64,000 nt of DNA, from contig NZ_VJOT01000046.1 in the NCBI RefSeq assembly GCF_011087585.1, forward strand, positions 1 to 64,000, written 5' to 3'. Within the stretch, counting starts at the first letter, position 1. Each line of letters starts with the position of its first letter. Below the pieces are notes generated by a model that searched no databases, was not told where the DNA came from, and worked only from the letters and a program-made list of their open reading frames with translations. Position numbers and translations under genes: made by a program. Origin of the DNA: Neochlamydia sp. AcF84 (GTDB taxonomy: Bacteria; Chlamydiota; Chlamydiia; Chlamydiales; Parachlamydiaceae). Of this stretch, positions 1 through 8,817 are shown piece after piece.

Positions 1-512
1 TTGAATAGATTTAAAGTAAAGTTTGGCATCGGTAGGAAAGGCGATAGCTTTAGGCATTACGGTTGTATCGGCAATGACTTTTTTAAAGCTTTTTTTTTCA
101 CTGCGCCTGTCAGAACAGCTGCTGCAATCGTCCCTTGTAAAATCTTGCTAAGTCCAGCTTCGCCTAATCTAGATCTCCATCTAATTAAAGAAGTAGGATG
201 AATAGGCAGCGCATGATGCCAAAACTCATACCCACAAAAGTATTGCCAATAAGGATTTTCTACCCATCGATGCACCACATTTACATCCGAAAGCCCATAC
301 ATATGCTGCAAGATAAAGAGCCCTACAACTAGCCTTACAGGCTTAGCTGGCTGCCCTATCTTTTCTACAAACAGCTTATCAAACTCTTCTTCCAGCTGCT
401 TCCATTCAATCAATTTGGATAGCTGGATAAGAGGATGATCTAGATTGAGTTCATCGCTAAATCGAGATTTAAAAAGACGGCTTTGTTTGTTATCTAGCTT
501 GATTGGTTTCAT
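1..512 (-). mobile_element. IS5-type transposase, partial, frameshifted
   Basis: N-terminal part of an IS5-family DDE transposase, cut by the window start. The first 150 or so residues read as the usual N-terminal dimer/DNA-binding region (motifs LVVGLFILQHMYGLSD and NPYWQYFCGYEFW). The zero frame stops at 57, but the -1 frame continues from a run of nine A residues (minus strand, 98..90) to the window edge with a typical IS5 catalytic start, IADTTVMPKAIAFPTD, which holds the first catalytic Asp. Shifting -1 on the A9 run joins the two parts without loss. This could be programmed -1 frameshifting, as known for some IS5 groups, or a simple mutation. The ATG at 512 is preferred over the upstream TTG at 518. 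The upstream end of the IS was not located with confidence. Confidence 0.85.
90..98 (-). promoter_or_regulatory. A9 slippery run, candidate -1 frameshift site
   Basis: Nine consecutive A residues on the minus strand at exactly the place where the transposase reading frame must move by -1 to reach its catalytic domain. Such A-runs are known slippery sites. Whether it is used cannot be told from one copy. Confidence 0.45.
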
Positions 513-738
513 AGTCAACTTTGCAAGAAATTAAGAGCTTTATAATGATTTAGGCGTAAACAAATTATAGCGATTTGGGAGAAAAAACGCTCTCAAAATA
601 TGCTTAAGCATGAAATATCCTTTAAATCATGTCAAACTAGCTAGATAAGAAAGAAAAGTAAAATATTGGTAAGCATTTTTTACTTTTAGTTTAATAGCTT
701 TTTAGATAAATCCATTAGCAAGATAGATTCATAAGGTT

Positions 739-1284
739 TTAGCGTATGTGTGGCATAACTTTTCTTTCAAAAAAAGCCATTGCTTGATCTTCAGGTACAC
801 GTACTTCCTCAGTAAAGCCCCTTTCTTTTTTCCACTTATCCATAAACACTCGAGGATTAGTTTGAAATTCTTTTGTTTCTAATTTGTTATGAATGTACTT
901 CAATAATTTGTCCGGATCTCCATAGGCATTTCGAGGCTGCTGAGCAAAAATTTTAGCTTCAGTGATAAAGAGTTGAATATTTACATGACAATTCTTTAAG
1001 GGAGAAAATGGTGAGATAGGTTGAGGAAGATGTAGTGAAAAAAAAGTTTTCGCTGCCCGATTTTTGAGCTGCTGATCTTGCTTGGTTAGGCTTGGCTTTT
1101 TATTGATACGTCCATAAAGATAAGTGGCAGCATAAACAGCTGCATAACCTACAGGGATTGCTAAAATAAAATAGGAAAACATTTTTAGCAGGTTTAAAGC
1201 ATTTAATTGCGTATAATTTTTTTGATAATTCCAGATTTCATGAAAGCCTTTAAAATAGCTTCTTACCAGCCCTTGTAATTCCAT
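739..1284 (-). CDS. Hypothetical protein, one membrane segment (181 aa)
   Basis: Not recognised. One clear hydrophobic segment at about residues 34-54 (MFSYFILAIPVGYAAVYAATY), followed by a basic, mostly polar C-terminal part of about 125 residues. No signal peptide cleavage site or known motif is visible. The ATG at 1284 has a good ribosome binding site (AAGGAAC, about 7 nt upstream), which supports a real gene. It lies between an IS5 transposase and another small membrane-associated unknown gene on the same strand, separated from the latter by 237 bp. Confidence 0.6.
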   Translation of the reverse strand: MELQGLVRSYFKGFHEIWNYQKNYTQLNALNLLKMFSYFILAIPVGYAAVYAATYLYGRINKKPSLTKQDQQLKNRAAKTFFSLHLPQPISPFSPLKNCHVNIQLFITEAKIFAQQPRNAYGDPDKLLKYIHNKLETKEFQTNPRVFMDKWKKERGFTEEVRVPEDQAMAFFERKVMPHIR

Positions 1285-1521
1285 GCCGTTGTTCCTTACC
1301 TTTATAGCTTCTATCTTTCCTATAGTAAAAAGAATTTGATTAAATTCCCATCTCTATTATAAATTTCATTTTTTTATCCTTTTAAAACGTTGTCGATAAG
1401 AAATACAATAAATTTTAAATTACTGTTATAAGCTTTAATTTTTTAGATAATCGCTTCTCCTCTTTGACATCTGTAGGGGGAAAGGAATCAGGATCCCAGC
1501 TTTAAATTCCTCCTTATGCTT

Positions 1522-1920
1522 TCAATTAAACAGGGAAAGGGAACATTTAAAATAATTAGGGTAGCGTTCATATTTAAAGGAGGGATTAAATGGCTCAGAG
1601 GAGGTCAATTGATAGATAAGAAGTGCGAAGCTACCATAAGCTGTCCCCGCTAGCACCGTCTCGCCATACCCGCGAATGGTATTTAAGATACCATGGAAGA
1701 ACTGGTGGATCCCACAGTTGGTCATATGCCTCCACTTTCTTTTATTCTTTTCATCAAAAACCATTCCTAGATAACCTGTTCCTGCCAGAATAGCTCCTGC
1801 CGTTGCCTGCACGTTACCTGCCACAACACGTACAATTCCACTATATATACCTATGACAGGGAGGCTTCCTAAAATATTAAATTGCTTCTCTATTTTAGTT
1901 AAAGTTTGAAGGTAATCCAT
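1522..1920 (-). CDS. Hypothetical membrane-associated protein
   Basis: Not recognised. About 132 residues from the ATG at 1920; an in-frame TTG lies 21 nt upstream, and neither start has a convincing ribosome binding site. Two glycine/alanine-rich hydrophobic stretches are visible (around LGSLPVIGIYSGIVRVVAG and ETVLAGTAYGSFALLIYQL), separated by a charged loop DEKNKRKWRH. The pattern fits a small membrane or membrane-associated protein. No function is proposed. Confidence 0.5.
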   Translation of the reverse strand: MDYLQTLTKIEKQFNILGSLPVIGIYSGIVRVVAGNVQATAGAILAGTGYLGMVFDEKNKRKWRHMTNCGIHQFFHGILNTIRGYGETVLAGTAYGSFALLIYQLTSSEPFNPSFKYERYPNYFKCSLSLFN

Positions 1921-2683
1921 TTTTCTACTTTTGTTTTGCAAAAATTAATAAACATTAAATGTTAATGCAATTATGTTAATTTTAGATAAAGAAAGATTTT
2001 CTAATAATTAAGTTGGAAATCTTACAGCATGAGGGGAAGTTTACGGGGTGTATTAACCGTGATTCTAGCTCCAAAATTGTGGAATAAATTTTTAGGAATT
2101 GATTAACGGGCAACGGTAACGCTTAAAAGAAATTTGCCATAGCAAAATGCTTTTTAATAAGCAGGAGGGGATGGTTTTTGTAGCGTTTAATCTAGCAAAA
2201 ACTTATTTTTCCTCATTTAACCAGAACTTTTTGATCTTATGCAAGCTCTTTAAGGCAAACAGAGGCAGGGTAAATATGCTATCCTAATTTATGCAAAGTG
2301 TGAAGCCTTTAAAGAATTTTATTCATTCTTTTTGCTTCGTAAGAAAAGACGAGGCGGAAAAGATAATAAGCTTCTTTTCTTAGAAGAATAAAAAGAATAG
2401 CTTTGGCGTTTCATATTTATAGGTGATTAGATAAAAACGTGGTGGCAATTAATCTTAAGTATTTAATCATAAAAATTAAGAAGAAAATTGCTAGAAAGAT
2501 AGGAAAATCCGCTAAGGTTTTTATAAAATATGAAAGATTTCTTTCAGTTTTTAAAATAAAGATCGTTAAATAAAGAGGAAAAAAGAGTAAGTTCTCTAGC
2601 AGAGAGTTAAGATAAATCTTTGAAAAACCATCTCTCTTCTAATAATGAGAGAATAAATTGCTATGAAACTTTAAGGAGCTTAT
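1921..2683. other. Intergenic, 760 bp between divergent genes
   Basis: No open frame of note. It contains one long imperfect inverted repeat (2325..2398, listed separately). The last 14 bases before the U-box/LRR gene hold its ribosome binding site, AAGGAGC at 2673..2679. The rest is AT-rich with no motif I can support. Confidence 0.5.
2325..2398. repeat. Imperfect inverted repeat, arms about 24 bp
   Basis: Left arm 2325..2348 and right arm 2374..2398 pair almost fully: both arms contain CTTTTCTTA and AAAAGAAT when read on opposite strands. The spacer is 25 bp. It sits between divergent genes, so a role as a normal transcription terminator is unlikely. It could be a small mobile element or a structured RNA. 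Confidence 0.6.
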
Positions 2684-4588
2684 ATGATGCCGCCAACTTC
2701 TACTTCTAGCAGCAAGGTAAACCTCTGCGTAATAGGCTCGAATAATATAAAAGACGCGACATCAGGAAAATTGATGGCTCATGCTGTTGTTTTGTTTCCT
2801 TGTGGTCACACCTTTAATGAAGATACGGTGATCCAACGTTTAGCAGGCGATAAGCTTTGTCCTCTAGATGGAAAGCCTATTGAAGGGCATGCACCTAACC
2901 ACACGGTGAGGCAACTTGCCGCCACAGCTAAGCTCCGTCCGCTAGAATCTTCTAGAGAGATTTATATTGAGCGCTTAATCAGTCTTTTGGAGGAACTTCA
3001 AATTCCAGAAAATCCGACTTTAAAGAAAATGGTTGAGCTTGGAGACAAAATTCACGCTCTTTCTCCTCTTTCTATTCCCTCTCTTTACGGCGCGATAGCT
3101 CATCTTCATTTTCCTGATAGGGAGGGGGATGTGGCAGAACAGGTTCGTAGCTTGGATCAAATTTATCGGATTGAATCCAATCTTTCCGTTGAAGAAAAGG
3201 TGTCTTGCATTTTTCAAAGGCTTTTTAATTTAGCGACTTCTTATTCTCCAATGGAAAGAACATCCAAGAATAGCAAGGATTTTACTCTTTCTAATTATTC
3301 CTCCTATCTACTAAATATTAGCCGCCTATGGCTTTGGGGCCGCCTACCGGGAGGAAAGGAGTACTTAAACCAGGCAGAAATTAAAGCATTACCTTTAAAG
3401 ATAAAAGGAGAGCTGCTAGCACAATGGATTAAAGAGCATGATGAAGATATTAGTTGTTTATATTTAGATATCCCATTAAAAATTTTAGAGGAGCCGAATT
3501 TAGATTTACAGTTAGAGATTACAATTTTGCCGCCTGAGATTGGGCAACTTTCTCAGCTGGAAAGGCTTTTTATATGCCATAGACAGCTAACCGCGCTTTC
3601 TGCCGAGATTGGGCAGCTTTCTCAGCTGGAACAGCTTAATCTAAGCTGGAACCAGCTTGCCTCTCTTCCTGCTGAAATTGGACAGCTTTCTCAACTGAAA
3701 AAGCTTTGTTTACACAGCAATAAGCTAACCATGCTCCCTACCGAAATTGGACAACTTTCTAAGCTGGAAAAGCTTGAATTAAGCAATAACCAGCTTGTTT
3801 TTCTTCCTGCCGAAATTGGGCAGCTTTCTAAGTTGGAACAGCTTGACTTAAGCCGTAACCAGCTTGTTTTTCTTCCTGCAAAGATAGGACAGCTTTCTCA
3901 GCTGGAACAGCTCGACCTAAGCTACAACAAGCTAACAGTGCTTCCTACCGGGATTGGAAAACTTTCTCAGCTGAAACACCTTGACTTAATAGATAACCAT
4001 CTAAACGCTTTACCTGCTGAAATTGGGCAGCTTTCTCAGCTGGAAAAGCTTGACTTAATAGACAACCATCTAAATGCGTTACCTATGGAAATTGGGCAGC
4101 TTTCCCAGCTAACAAGGCTTTGGTTAAGCGACAACCAGCTCACTGCGCTTCCTGCGGAAATTGGACAGCTTCATTCTTTAACAGAGCTTTACTTAGTCAA
4201 TAACCAGCTAGCTACCCTCCCTTCAGAGTTTGGACAGCTTGATGAGCTGCGGCTACTTTACTTGAATAAGAATCGGCTAACCTCTCTGCCTTTAACGATT
4301 GGACAGCTTGATTCCTTGCAAGAGCTTTACTTAGATAGCAACCGGCTAGCGAATATCCCAGGAACCATCGGGCAGCTTCTTGATCTTGATAAACTTCACT
4401 TAAGCAACAACCGGCTAACCTCTCTACCTAATGGCCTCGGGCGGCTTTCTTCTTTGCGAGAGCTTTACTTAGACAACAACAAGTTAACTACTTTTCCTAG
4501 ATTACTTCAACAGCTTCCTGGTCATTGTGAAGTTGATGTAAGGGGCAACCCTTTTCTAGAAAATATTTATAAAAGTAAAATCGTGTGA
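2684..4588 (+). CDS. U-box / leucine-rich repeat protein, candidate E3 ubiquitin ligase effector
   Basis: 634 aa. Residues about 22-80 look like a U-box, the RING-like E2-binding fold of eukaryotic E3 ligases: PCGHTF at 39-44 and CPLDGKPI at 59-66, followed by PNHTVRQL, which matches the end of U-boxes. Residues about 91-260 are an unassigned helical linker. Residues about 265-625 are 14-15 leucine-rich repeats of 23 residues with the core LPAEIGQLSQLxxLxLxxNxL. The start at 2684 has AAGGAGC 5 nt upstream; an ATG directly follows at 2687. By family knowledge, U-boxes act in eukaryotic ubiquitin transfer, and bacteria have no ubiquitin system, so action in the amoeba host is the likely role; the repeats would choose the target. 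No secretion signal can be seen. Confidence 0.85.
   Translation: MMPPTSTSSSKVNLCVIGSNNIKDATSGKLMAHAVVLFPCGHTFNEDTVIQRLAGDKLCPLDGKPIEGHAPNHTVRQLAATAKLRPLESSREIYIERLISLLEELQIPENPTLKKMVELGDKIHALSPLSIPSLYGAIAHLHFPDREGDVAEQVRSLDQIYRIESNLSVEEKVSCIFQRLFNLATSYSPMERTSKNSKDFTLSNYSSYLLNISRLWLWGRLPGGKEYLNQAEIKALPLKIKGELLAQWIKEHDEDISCLYLDIPLKILEEPNLDLQLEITILPPEIGQLSQLERLFICHRQLTALSAEIGQLSQLEQLNLSWNQLASLPAEIGQLSQLKKLCLHSNKLTMLPTEIGQLSKLEKLELSNNQLVFLPAEIGQLSKLEQLDLSRNQLVFLPAKIGQLSQLEQLDLSYNKLTVLPTGIGKLSQLKHLDLIDNHLNALPAEIGQLSQLEKLDLIDNHLNALPMEIGQLSQLTRLWLSDNQLTALPAEIGQLHSLTELYLVNNQLATLPSEFGQLDELRLLYLNKNRLTSLPLTIGQLDSLQELYLDSNRLANIPGTIGQLLDLDKLHLSNNRLTSLPNGLGRLSSLRELYLDNNKLTTFPRLLQQLPGHCEVDVRGNPFLENIYKSKIV
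3528..4530 (+). repeat. Tandem 69-bp LRR coding repeats
   Basis: DNA of the LRR region is built from 69-bp units, many nearly identical (recurring core ATTGGGCAGCTTTCTCAGCT). The first nine units are much more alike than the last five, which points to recent expansion by unequal recombination or slippage. Confidence 0.75.
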
Positions 4589-4784
4589 TGTTGAATTAGT
4601 AGATTAAAGATATTGTTAGATCGAGAGGTAAGGCGCCCTAAAGCATTTTTTTTTGCAACTTAAGTAACTTAGGTTTTGAAGCAGCATTTAACAAAACAAC
4701 ATTTAGCTCTCTTTAATTCAAAAAAATTTGTTTTCTTTAGTTTCTTCTAGCAAAAATTAGGCTAAGAAGTAAATCTTTTCTAAA

Positions 4785-4888
4785 CATGTAGAGGTCCTTA
4801 TTTATTCAAATTTTTATCTGTTTTTTTGCTAGCCGAGAGAATAATTTAATTAAGGAAGTCGAAAATTTTTGAATAGAAAATCTACATG
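4785..4888. repeat. Long imperfect inverted repeat
   Basis: The ends CATGTAGA (4785..4792) and TCTACATG (4881..4888) are exact inverse matches, and inside them TATTCAAA pairs with TTTGAATA. Arms of about 28 bp with mismatches surround a spacer of about 45 bp. It could be a short non-autonomous element or a folded RNA. Confidence 0.5.
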
Positions 4889-4978
4889 GTCGCCTTTTTA
4901 AGGATGTTTACCCTAAAGGTTCACATCCGAATTAATTTACAAATTTCTTAACGTAAGTTTTTCTTATTTAGTTTAAAT

Positions 4979-5097
4979 TATACACTTTGAAAAAACTTAG
5001 CCTGCATAACCAATCCTCTGAAACATCTCTCTCTACTTGGTCCGAGGGGTTTTTATGAAGTATGGGGCCGCATAATGAGTTTCTTAAAAGCGTATTA
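4979..5097. repeat. Dispersed intergenic repeat, copy 1
   Basis: About 119 bp. Shares the order of blocks AAAAACTT, CTGCATAACCAATCCTC, GAAA, TTTATGAAGTATG, TAAAAGCGTAT with the copies at 19.3, 46.9 and 50.5 kb. The ends ATACACTTT and AAAAGCGTAT are inverse partners, so it resembles a small inverted-repeat element (MITE). Confidence 0.6.
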
Positions 5098-5406
5098 TTT
5101 CTTAAGTCTATTCATTCACTCTATCGATTCCATCTGCCCATAAAAGCCAAACATTTAACTTGCTTTTGATGCTAATAATTTATTTGCCACTGCTATCTAT
5201 TGTAGTCGCTACTGCTCCAGCTATCCCAGCTAAAAGCTCAAAAATAGAAGATGACTGAATTAAAGCAAATGATAGAGGCTTTTGTAAATAATCATTAGCT
5301 ATTATTTAGCATAAAAATTTTAAGCAACCTTTTTATATAATTCTTGTTTAAAAAGGGATCTATTTGAGATGGTTAAAGAAAAGTTAGAGAGAGGATTCAT
5401 TAAAAA

Positions 5407-6873
5407 ATGAAAGAGATTACCCTAATTTTTCCCCATCAGCTTTTTGAAAAACATCCTGCCTTAGATAAAACGCGCCCTGTTTGCTTAGCTGAAGAATTTC
5501 TTTTTTTTAAGGTACAAAAATTTCACAAGCAGAAACTTGTGCTTTTGCGAGCAGCTATGAAAGCTTATGCCGATTGGTTAGAAAAGCAAGGATATTCTGT
5601 TTTCTATATTGACTCCACCTCCTTAAATAAGCGAGGAGACCTTTTTGAAATTTTAGCACAGAAAGAATATGACCAGGTTCATTTAGCGAATTTAACGGAT
5701 GATTGGCTTTCCCAGGATCTTACTAAAGCTGCTAGAAAAAATCATTGGAAACTCTGCTTTTATGAGTCTCCAATGTTTTTGTGTACTGAAAAAGAGCTTC
5801 AGCTTTTCTTTAAAGGAAAGACCCACTATTCAATGGCTCCTTTTTACATTTATCAGCGTAAGAAACTTAATATTTTGATGGAAGGAGACTCTCCTGTAGG
5901 GGGTAAATATAGCTTTGACAAAGAAAACAGAGAACGTTTACCTAAAGGAATTGTTATTCCTCCCCTTGTTGCGCCTAAACAAAATCGCTGGGTTAAAGAA
6001 GCAGTTGAGTATGTAGAAAAGGAATTTCCTAAAGCCTATGGCAAGTCTACCCCCTTTTCCTATGCCGTCACTTTCAGCGAGGCTAAAGAAGTTCTTTCTG
6101 ATTTTGTTGAGCATAGACTTCAGCTATTTGGTACCTATGAAGACGCCATACATGCCACAGAGGCAGTAATTTTTCATAGTGGTCTATCACCTTTATTAAA
6201 TATTGGATTGCTGACTCCTCAAGAAGTAGTTGAAAAGGCTCTTTCTGCTCACACAAACCTTAATATTCCTTTAAATTCTTTAGAAGGCTTTCTTCGGCAG
6301 ATTATAGGGTGGCGCGAGTTTATTAGAGCTTGCTATCTCTTAAAAGGAAGAAAAGAAAGATGTTCTAATTTTTTTAAGCATACTGCTCCTTTACCTAAAG
6401 GATTTTGGGATGGAACTACAGGAATTTTACCTATTGATAATGTAATTAAGCGCTTATTGCAGACCGGTTATTGCCATCATATCGAACGCCTCATGATTTT
6501 AGGGAATTTTCTACTGCTAGTAGAAACGGATCCCAATGCTGTTTATGAATGGTTTATGGGCTATTTTGTTGATGCTTACGACTGGGTGATGGTACCTAAT
6601 GTTTATGGAATGAGCCAATATGCTGATAAAGGATTGATGAGCACAAAACCTTACATATCAGGAGCTAACTATCTGCTTAAAATGAGTGCTTACAACAAAG
6701 AAGAGTGGGTAGATAAATGGGATGGCCTTTTTTGGCGCTTTCTTGCAAAACATCAAGCTTTCTTTGAAAAAAATCCTAGAACAAAGATGCTTCTTAAATT
6801 GCTACAAAAAAATGCTAATACTATTCATCCAAAAATAGCCTTAGCAGAAACATGGCTGATGCAACAGCGTTAA
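5407..6873 (+). CDS. Deoxyribodipyrimidine photolyase-related protein (DPRP / cryptochrome-photolyase family)
   Basis: 488 aa, matching the family's usual length of about 500. Flavoprotein family related to FeS-containing bacterial (6-4) photolyases; expected role is light-driven DNA repair or light sensing. The N-terminal start ITLIFPHQLFEKHP and the C-terminal blocks RQIIGWREFIRACY, DAYDWVMVPNVYGMSQYADKG and MSTKPYISGANYLLKMSAY are typical. FeS members carry four Cys ligands; here only the first is kept (Cys356 in TGYCHHIERLM). The Cys-x-x-Cys that should follow KMSAY is replaced by NKEEW, and I know of related cluster-less members with that layout. The cluster is therefore probably absent. 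The ATG at 5407 has GAGAGGA upstream. No operon partner. Confidence 0.88.
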   Translation: MKEITLIFPHQLFEKHPALDKTRPVCLAEEFLFFKVQKFHKQKLVLLRAAMKAYADWLEKQGYSVFYIDSTSLNKRGDLFEILAQKEYDQVHLANLTDDWLSQDLTKAARKNHWKLCFYESPMFLCTEKELQLFFKGKTHYSMAPFYIYQRKKLNILMEGDSPVGGKYSFDKENRERLPKGIVIPPLVAPKQNRWVKEAVEYVEKEFPKAYGKSTPFSYAVTFSEAKEVLSDFVEHRLQLFGTYEDAIHATEAVIFHSGLSPLLNIGLLTPQEVVEKALSAHTNLNIPLNSLEGFLRQIIGWREFIRACYLLKGRKERCSNFFKHTAPLPKGFWDGTTGILPIDNVIKRLLQTGYCHHIERLMILGNFLLLVETDPNAVYEWFMGYFVDAYDWVMVPNVYGMSQYADKGLMSTKPYISGANYLLKMSAYNKEEWVDKWDGLFWRFLAKHQAFFEKNPRTKMLLKLLQKNANTIHPKIALAETWLMQQR

Positions 6874-7133
6874 CTTCCATATTGAAGAGCAAGAAATTGC
6901 AGATAAATAATCTATAATCTTGACTAAGGAAGCAATAGGGGTAAAGAAATTTAATTCAGCTATAACCTCAAGAGTTGATGCAGCTTTTACTTTGACAGTC
7001 TATTCTCAACAGCTTCTAAGGTTTTCCTAAATTATCTTATACGCTTTAAAAACTAATACCTTGCTCTAAAGTAAACTAAGCTATGTACGCCCTTTTTAAC
7101 TGAATCGGCTTATAAAATATAATGTAAGCCAGC

Positions 7134-7475
7134 TTAGGTTCCTACTAGAAAAGATCTCCAAGCGGCATCTACCAAAGTTACTATTAAAAGCCCATCTTTT
7201 AAGGTGGCTTGATTAGGGGTCGTAGGTGGCATAGGTAGCAAATCCAAATAGCATGCCTGTTAAGAAGGTGTTTAAATAGCTAGTTTTTTGGTGCAATGAA
7301 GGTAGAATAACCAAGAGAGATAAACATGCGGCGTAGATAAAAAAACTGGTGGGTAATATTATAGGCGAATCATCCATAAGATGACCAATATTGTGGCGAT
7401 AAAAGCTCTTCCTCTTCAACCTAGCCACACAACAAAAATAGGCTGGATAGAACCGAGATTAATTCCAATGTGCAT
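7134..7475 (-). pseudogene. Broken DUF2177 membrane protein gene
   Basis: The middle frame (7213..7428) encodes SFYRHNIGHLMDD and GMLFGFATYATYD, both typical of the DUF2177 (COG4852) small integral membrane family. Directly after the stop a +1 shifted frame continues with PNQATLKDGLLIVTLVDAAW to a stop at 7134, which is the expected family C terminus (YDLTN.ATLK....TLVD.AWG). Upstream, a third frame from an ATG at 7475 gives MHIGINLGSIQPIFVV, close to the expected first membrane segment. At least two frameshifts therefore break an otherwise nearly complete gene. The family has no established function. Confidence 0.75.
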
Positions 7476-7557
7476 GACCTTAAAATTTTTTGTAAATGCT
7501 TGATTTATTCAATTATTAATCCCTTAATATCCTTGGCGTAGCCCTATCTATTTTTAC

Positions 7558-8817
7558 TTAATGGATTTTCACTACTACCACCGTGATATTATCTGTGGAA
7601 TTTTTTTCCAGCGCATAATCAACCAATCGTTGAGCTAAATTTTTTGGGGGATTATCCAAGGTGGCTTCTCCTTCCTCTATTTCTTCTTCCTCTGTGTTTT
7701 CTAAGTCAACCAAAGGCTCCTCTTCTTTTTCTTGAGGCTCTGAGGTAACATATGCTATTATCTCATTTTCTAAAACATAATCTTTTAGTCCATCACAAGC
7801 GATGATAAGAATGTCTCCTTTTCTTAATCGATTGACGGTAATTTTGGGCTTGTGAATAACTGCCGGTTTATCAGGCTTTCCAGTAGCATATTTATCCCCG
7901 ATAGCACGACTTACATTAATACCAGTACGCGAATTAGGATACCTTAACATCTTAGGATTTTTTGCAAGAGGCCATGATTCTGCTAGCGTGGGATTTTCTA
8001 GGGCTATAGCTGCTCTTGCTGCTTCTTTTGCGTGCCTCCAATTTCGCACGCAAGATAAAGCGATGGACTCTTTGTTTCTATAGATATTAGCTTCAGTATC
8101 ACCTAATGTAGCTGTATAAATGAGATGGGTATTTTTATCTATAAAGCTTATAGCTAGTGTAGTGCCTATCATATCATAGTAAGTGTACTGAATAATATTT
8201 TGGTGAATTTCATCAATTAATTGTTCGAAAGTTTGATGTACATTTCCTTCATTCAAAGCTAATGTTTCGAAGAAATTTTTTTCAAATTCTTCTTTCGCCT
8301 GCTTAGCAACCTGTCTGCCCCCATGCCCATCAAAAACCCCCATCAAAGCTCCTTGGGAGTTCTCTTGGAAAAGGTGGACATCTTCCATACGTGGTCTTTT
8401 ACCTTGAGCTTCGGCTGATACATATTCCAAGCTTAAAGCAGGAGCTTTAGGCAGATTATCATCTAGGATAGGGAGACAGCTTTGATAAGTGGCGTAAGCC
8501 AGGATATCCTCTTCTATATGCTCTTCCATAGCTTTTTGAGAGTTTTTTAGCATTTTTTGCATAGCATTATCTATCTTTAAATTACGGGGCTTCCAAATTG
8601 CATATTTTTTTCTCTTTAAAATTTGTTTGCTTAGCTCTGTTTCCTTAACTTCCAGTGCTCGTTTCATCACCTTTTTTTCTTTTTGAAATGATTGAGCTTG
8701 TAATGGAGATTCTTTAGAATCATTTTCAGAGGTGGAAATTATAGAGTCAGAAAGATTCATTACCATTTCGAAAAAAAAGCTTCCAGGCTTAGCTTGTCCA
8801 TCGGTTTCTTTCATCAT
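7558..8817 (-). CDS. PP2C-family Ser/Thr protein phosphatase
   Basis: About 419 aa. Metal-dependent phosphatase that removes phosphate from Ser/Thr. Counting from the TTG two codons upstream of the chosen ATG: motif RMED at 145-148, metal-binding DGHGG at 165-169, GTTLAISF at 220-227, GD at 241-242, SRAIGD at 305-310, ACDGL at 342-346 and STDNITVV at 409-416, all in PP2C order. The first 130 residues are a charged, probably flexible extension, and a Glu-rich insert (about 363-390) interrupts the last third. This eukaryote-like arrangement differs from compact bacterial Stp enzymes. ATG 8817 is preferred because AGGAT sits about 9 nt upstream. It could oppose PknD or act on host proteins; there is no export signal to decide. 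Confidence 0.93.
   Translation of the reverse strand: MMKETDGQAKPGSFFFEMVMNLSDSIISTSENDSKESPLQAQSFQKEKKVMKRALEVKETELSKQILKRKKYAIWKPRNLKIDNAMQKMLKNSQKAMEEHIEEDILAYATYQSCLPILDDNLPKAPALSLEYVSAEAQGKRPRMEDVHLFQENSQGALMGVFDGHGGRQVAKQAKEEFEKNFFETLALNEGNVHQTFEQLIDEIHQNIIQYTYYDMIGTTLAISFIDKNTHLIYTATLGDTEANIYRNKESIALSCVRNWRHAKEAARAAIALENPTLAESWPLAKNPKMLRYPNSRTGINVSRAIGDKYATGKPDKPAVIHKPKITVNRLRKGDILIIACDGLKDYVLENEIIAYVTSEPQEKEEEPLVDLENTEEEEIEEGEATLDNPPKNLAQRLVDYALEKNSTDNITVVVVKIH

Larger units (their letters stand above)
4589..5406. other. Intergenic, 818 bp
   Basis: No gene seen. It holds a long imperfect inverted repeat at 4785..4888 and one copy of the dispersed repeat at about 4979..5097, both listed separately. 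Confidence 0.5.
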
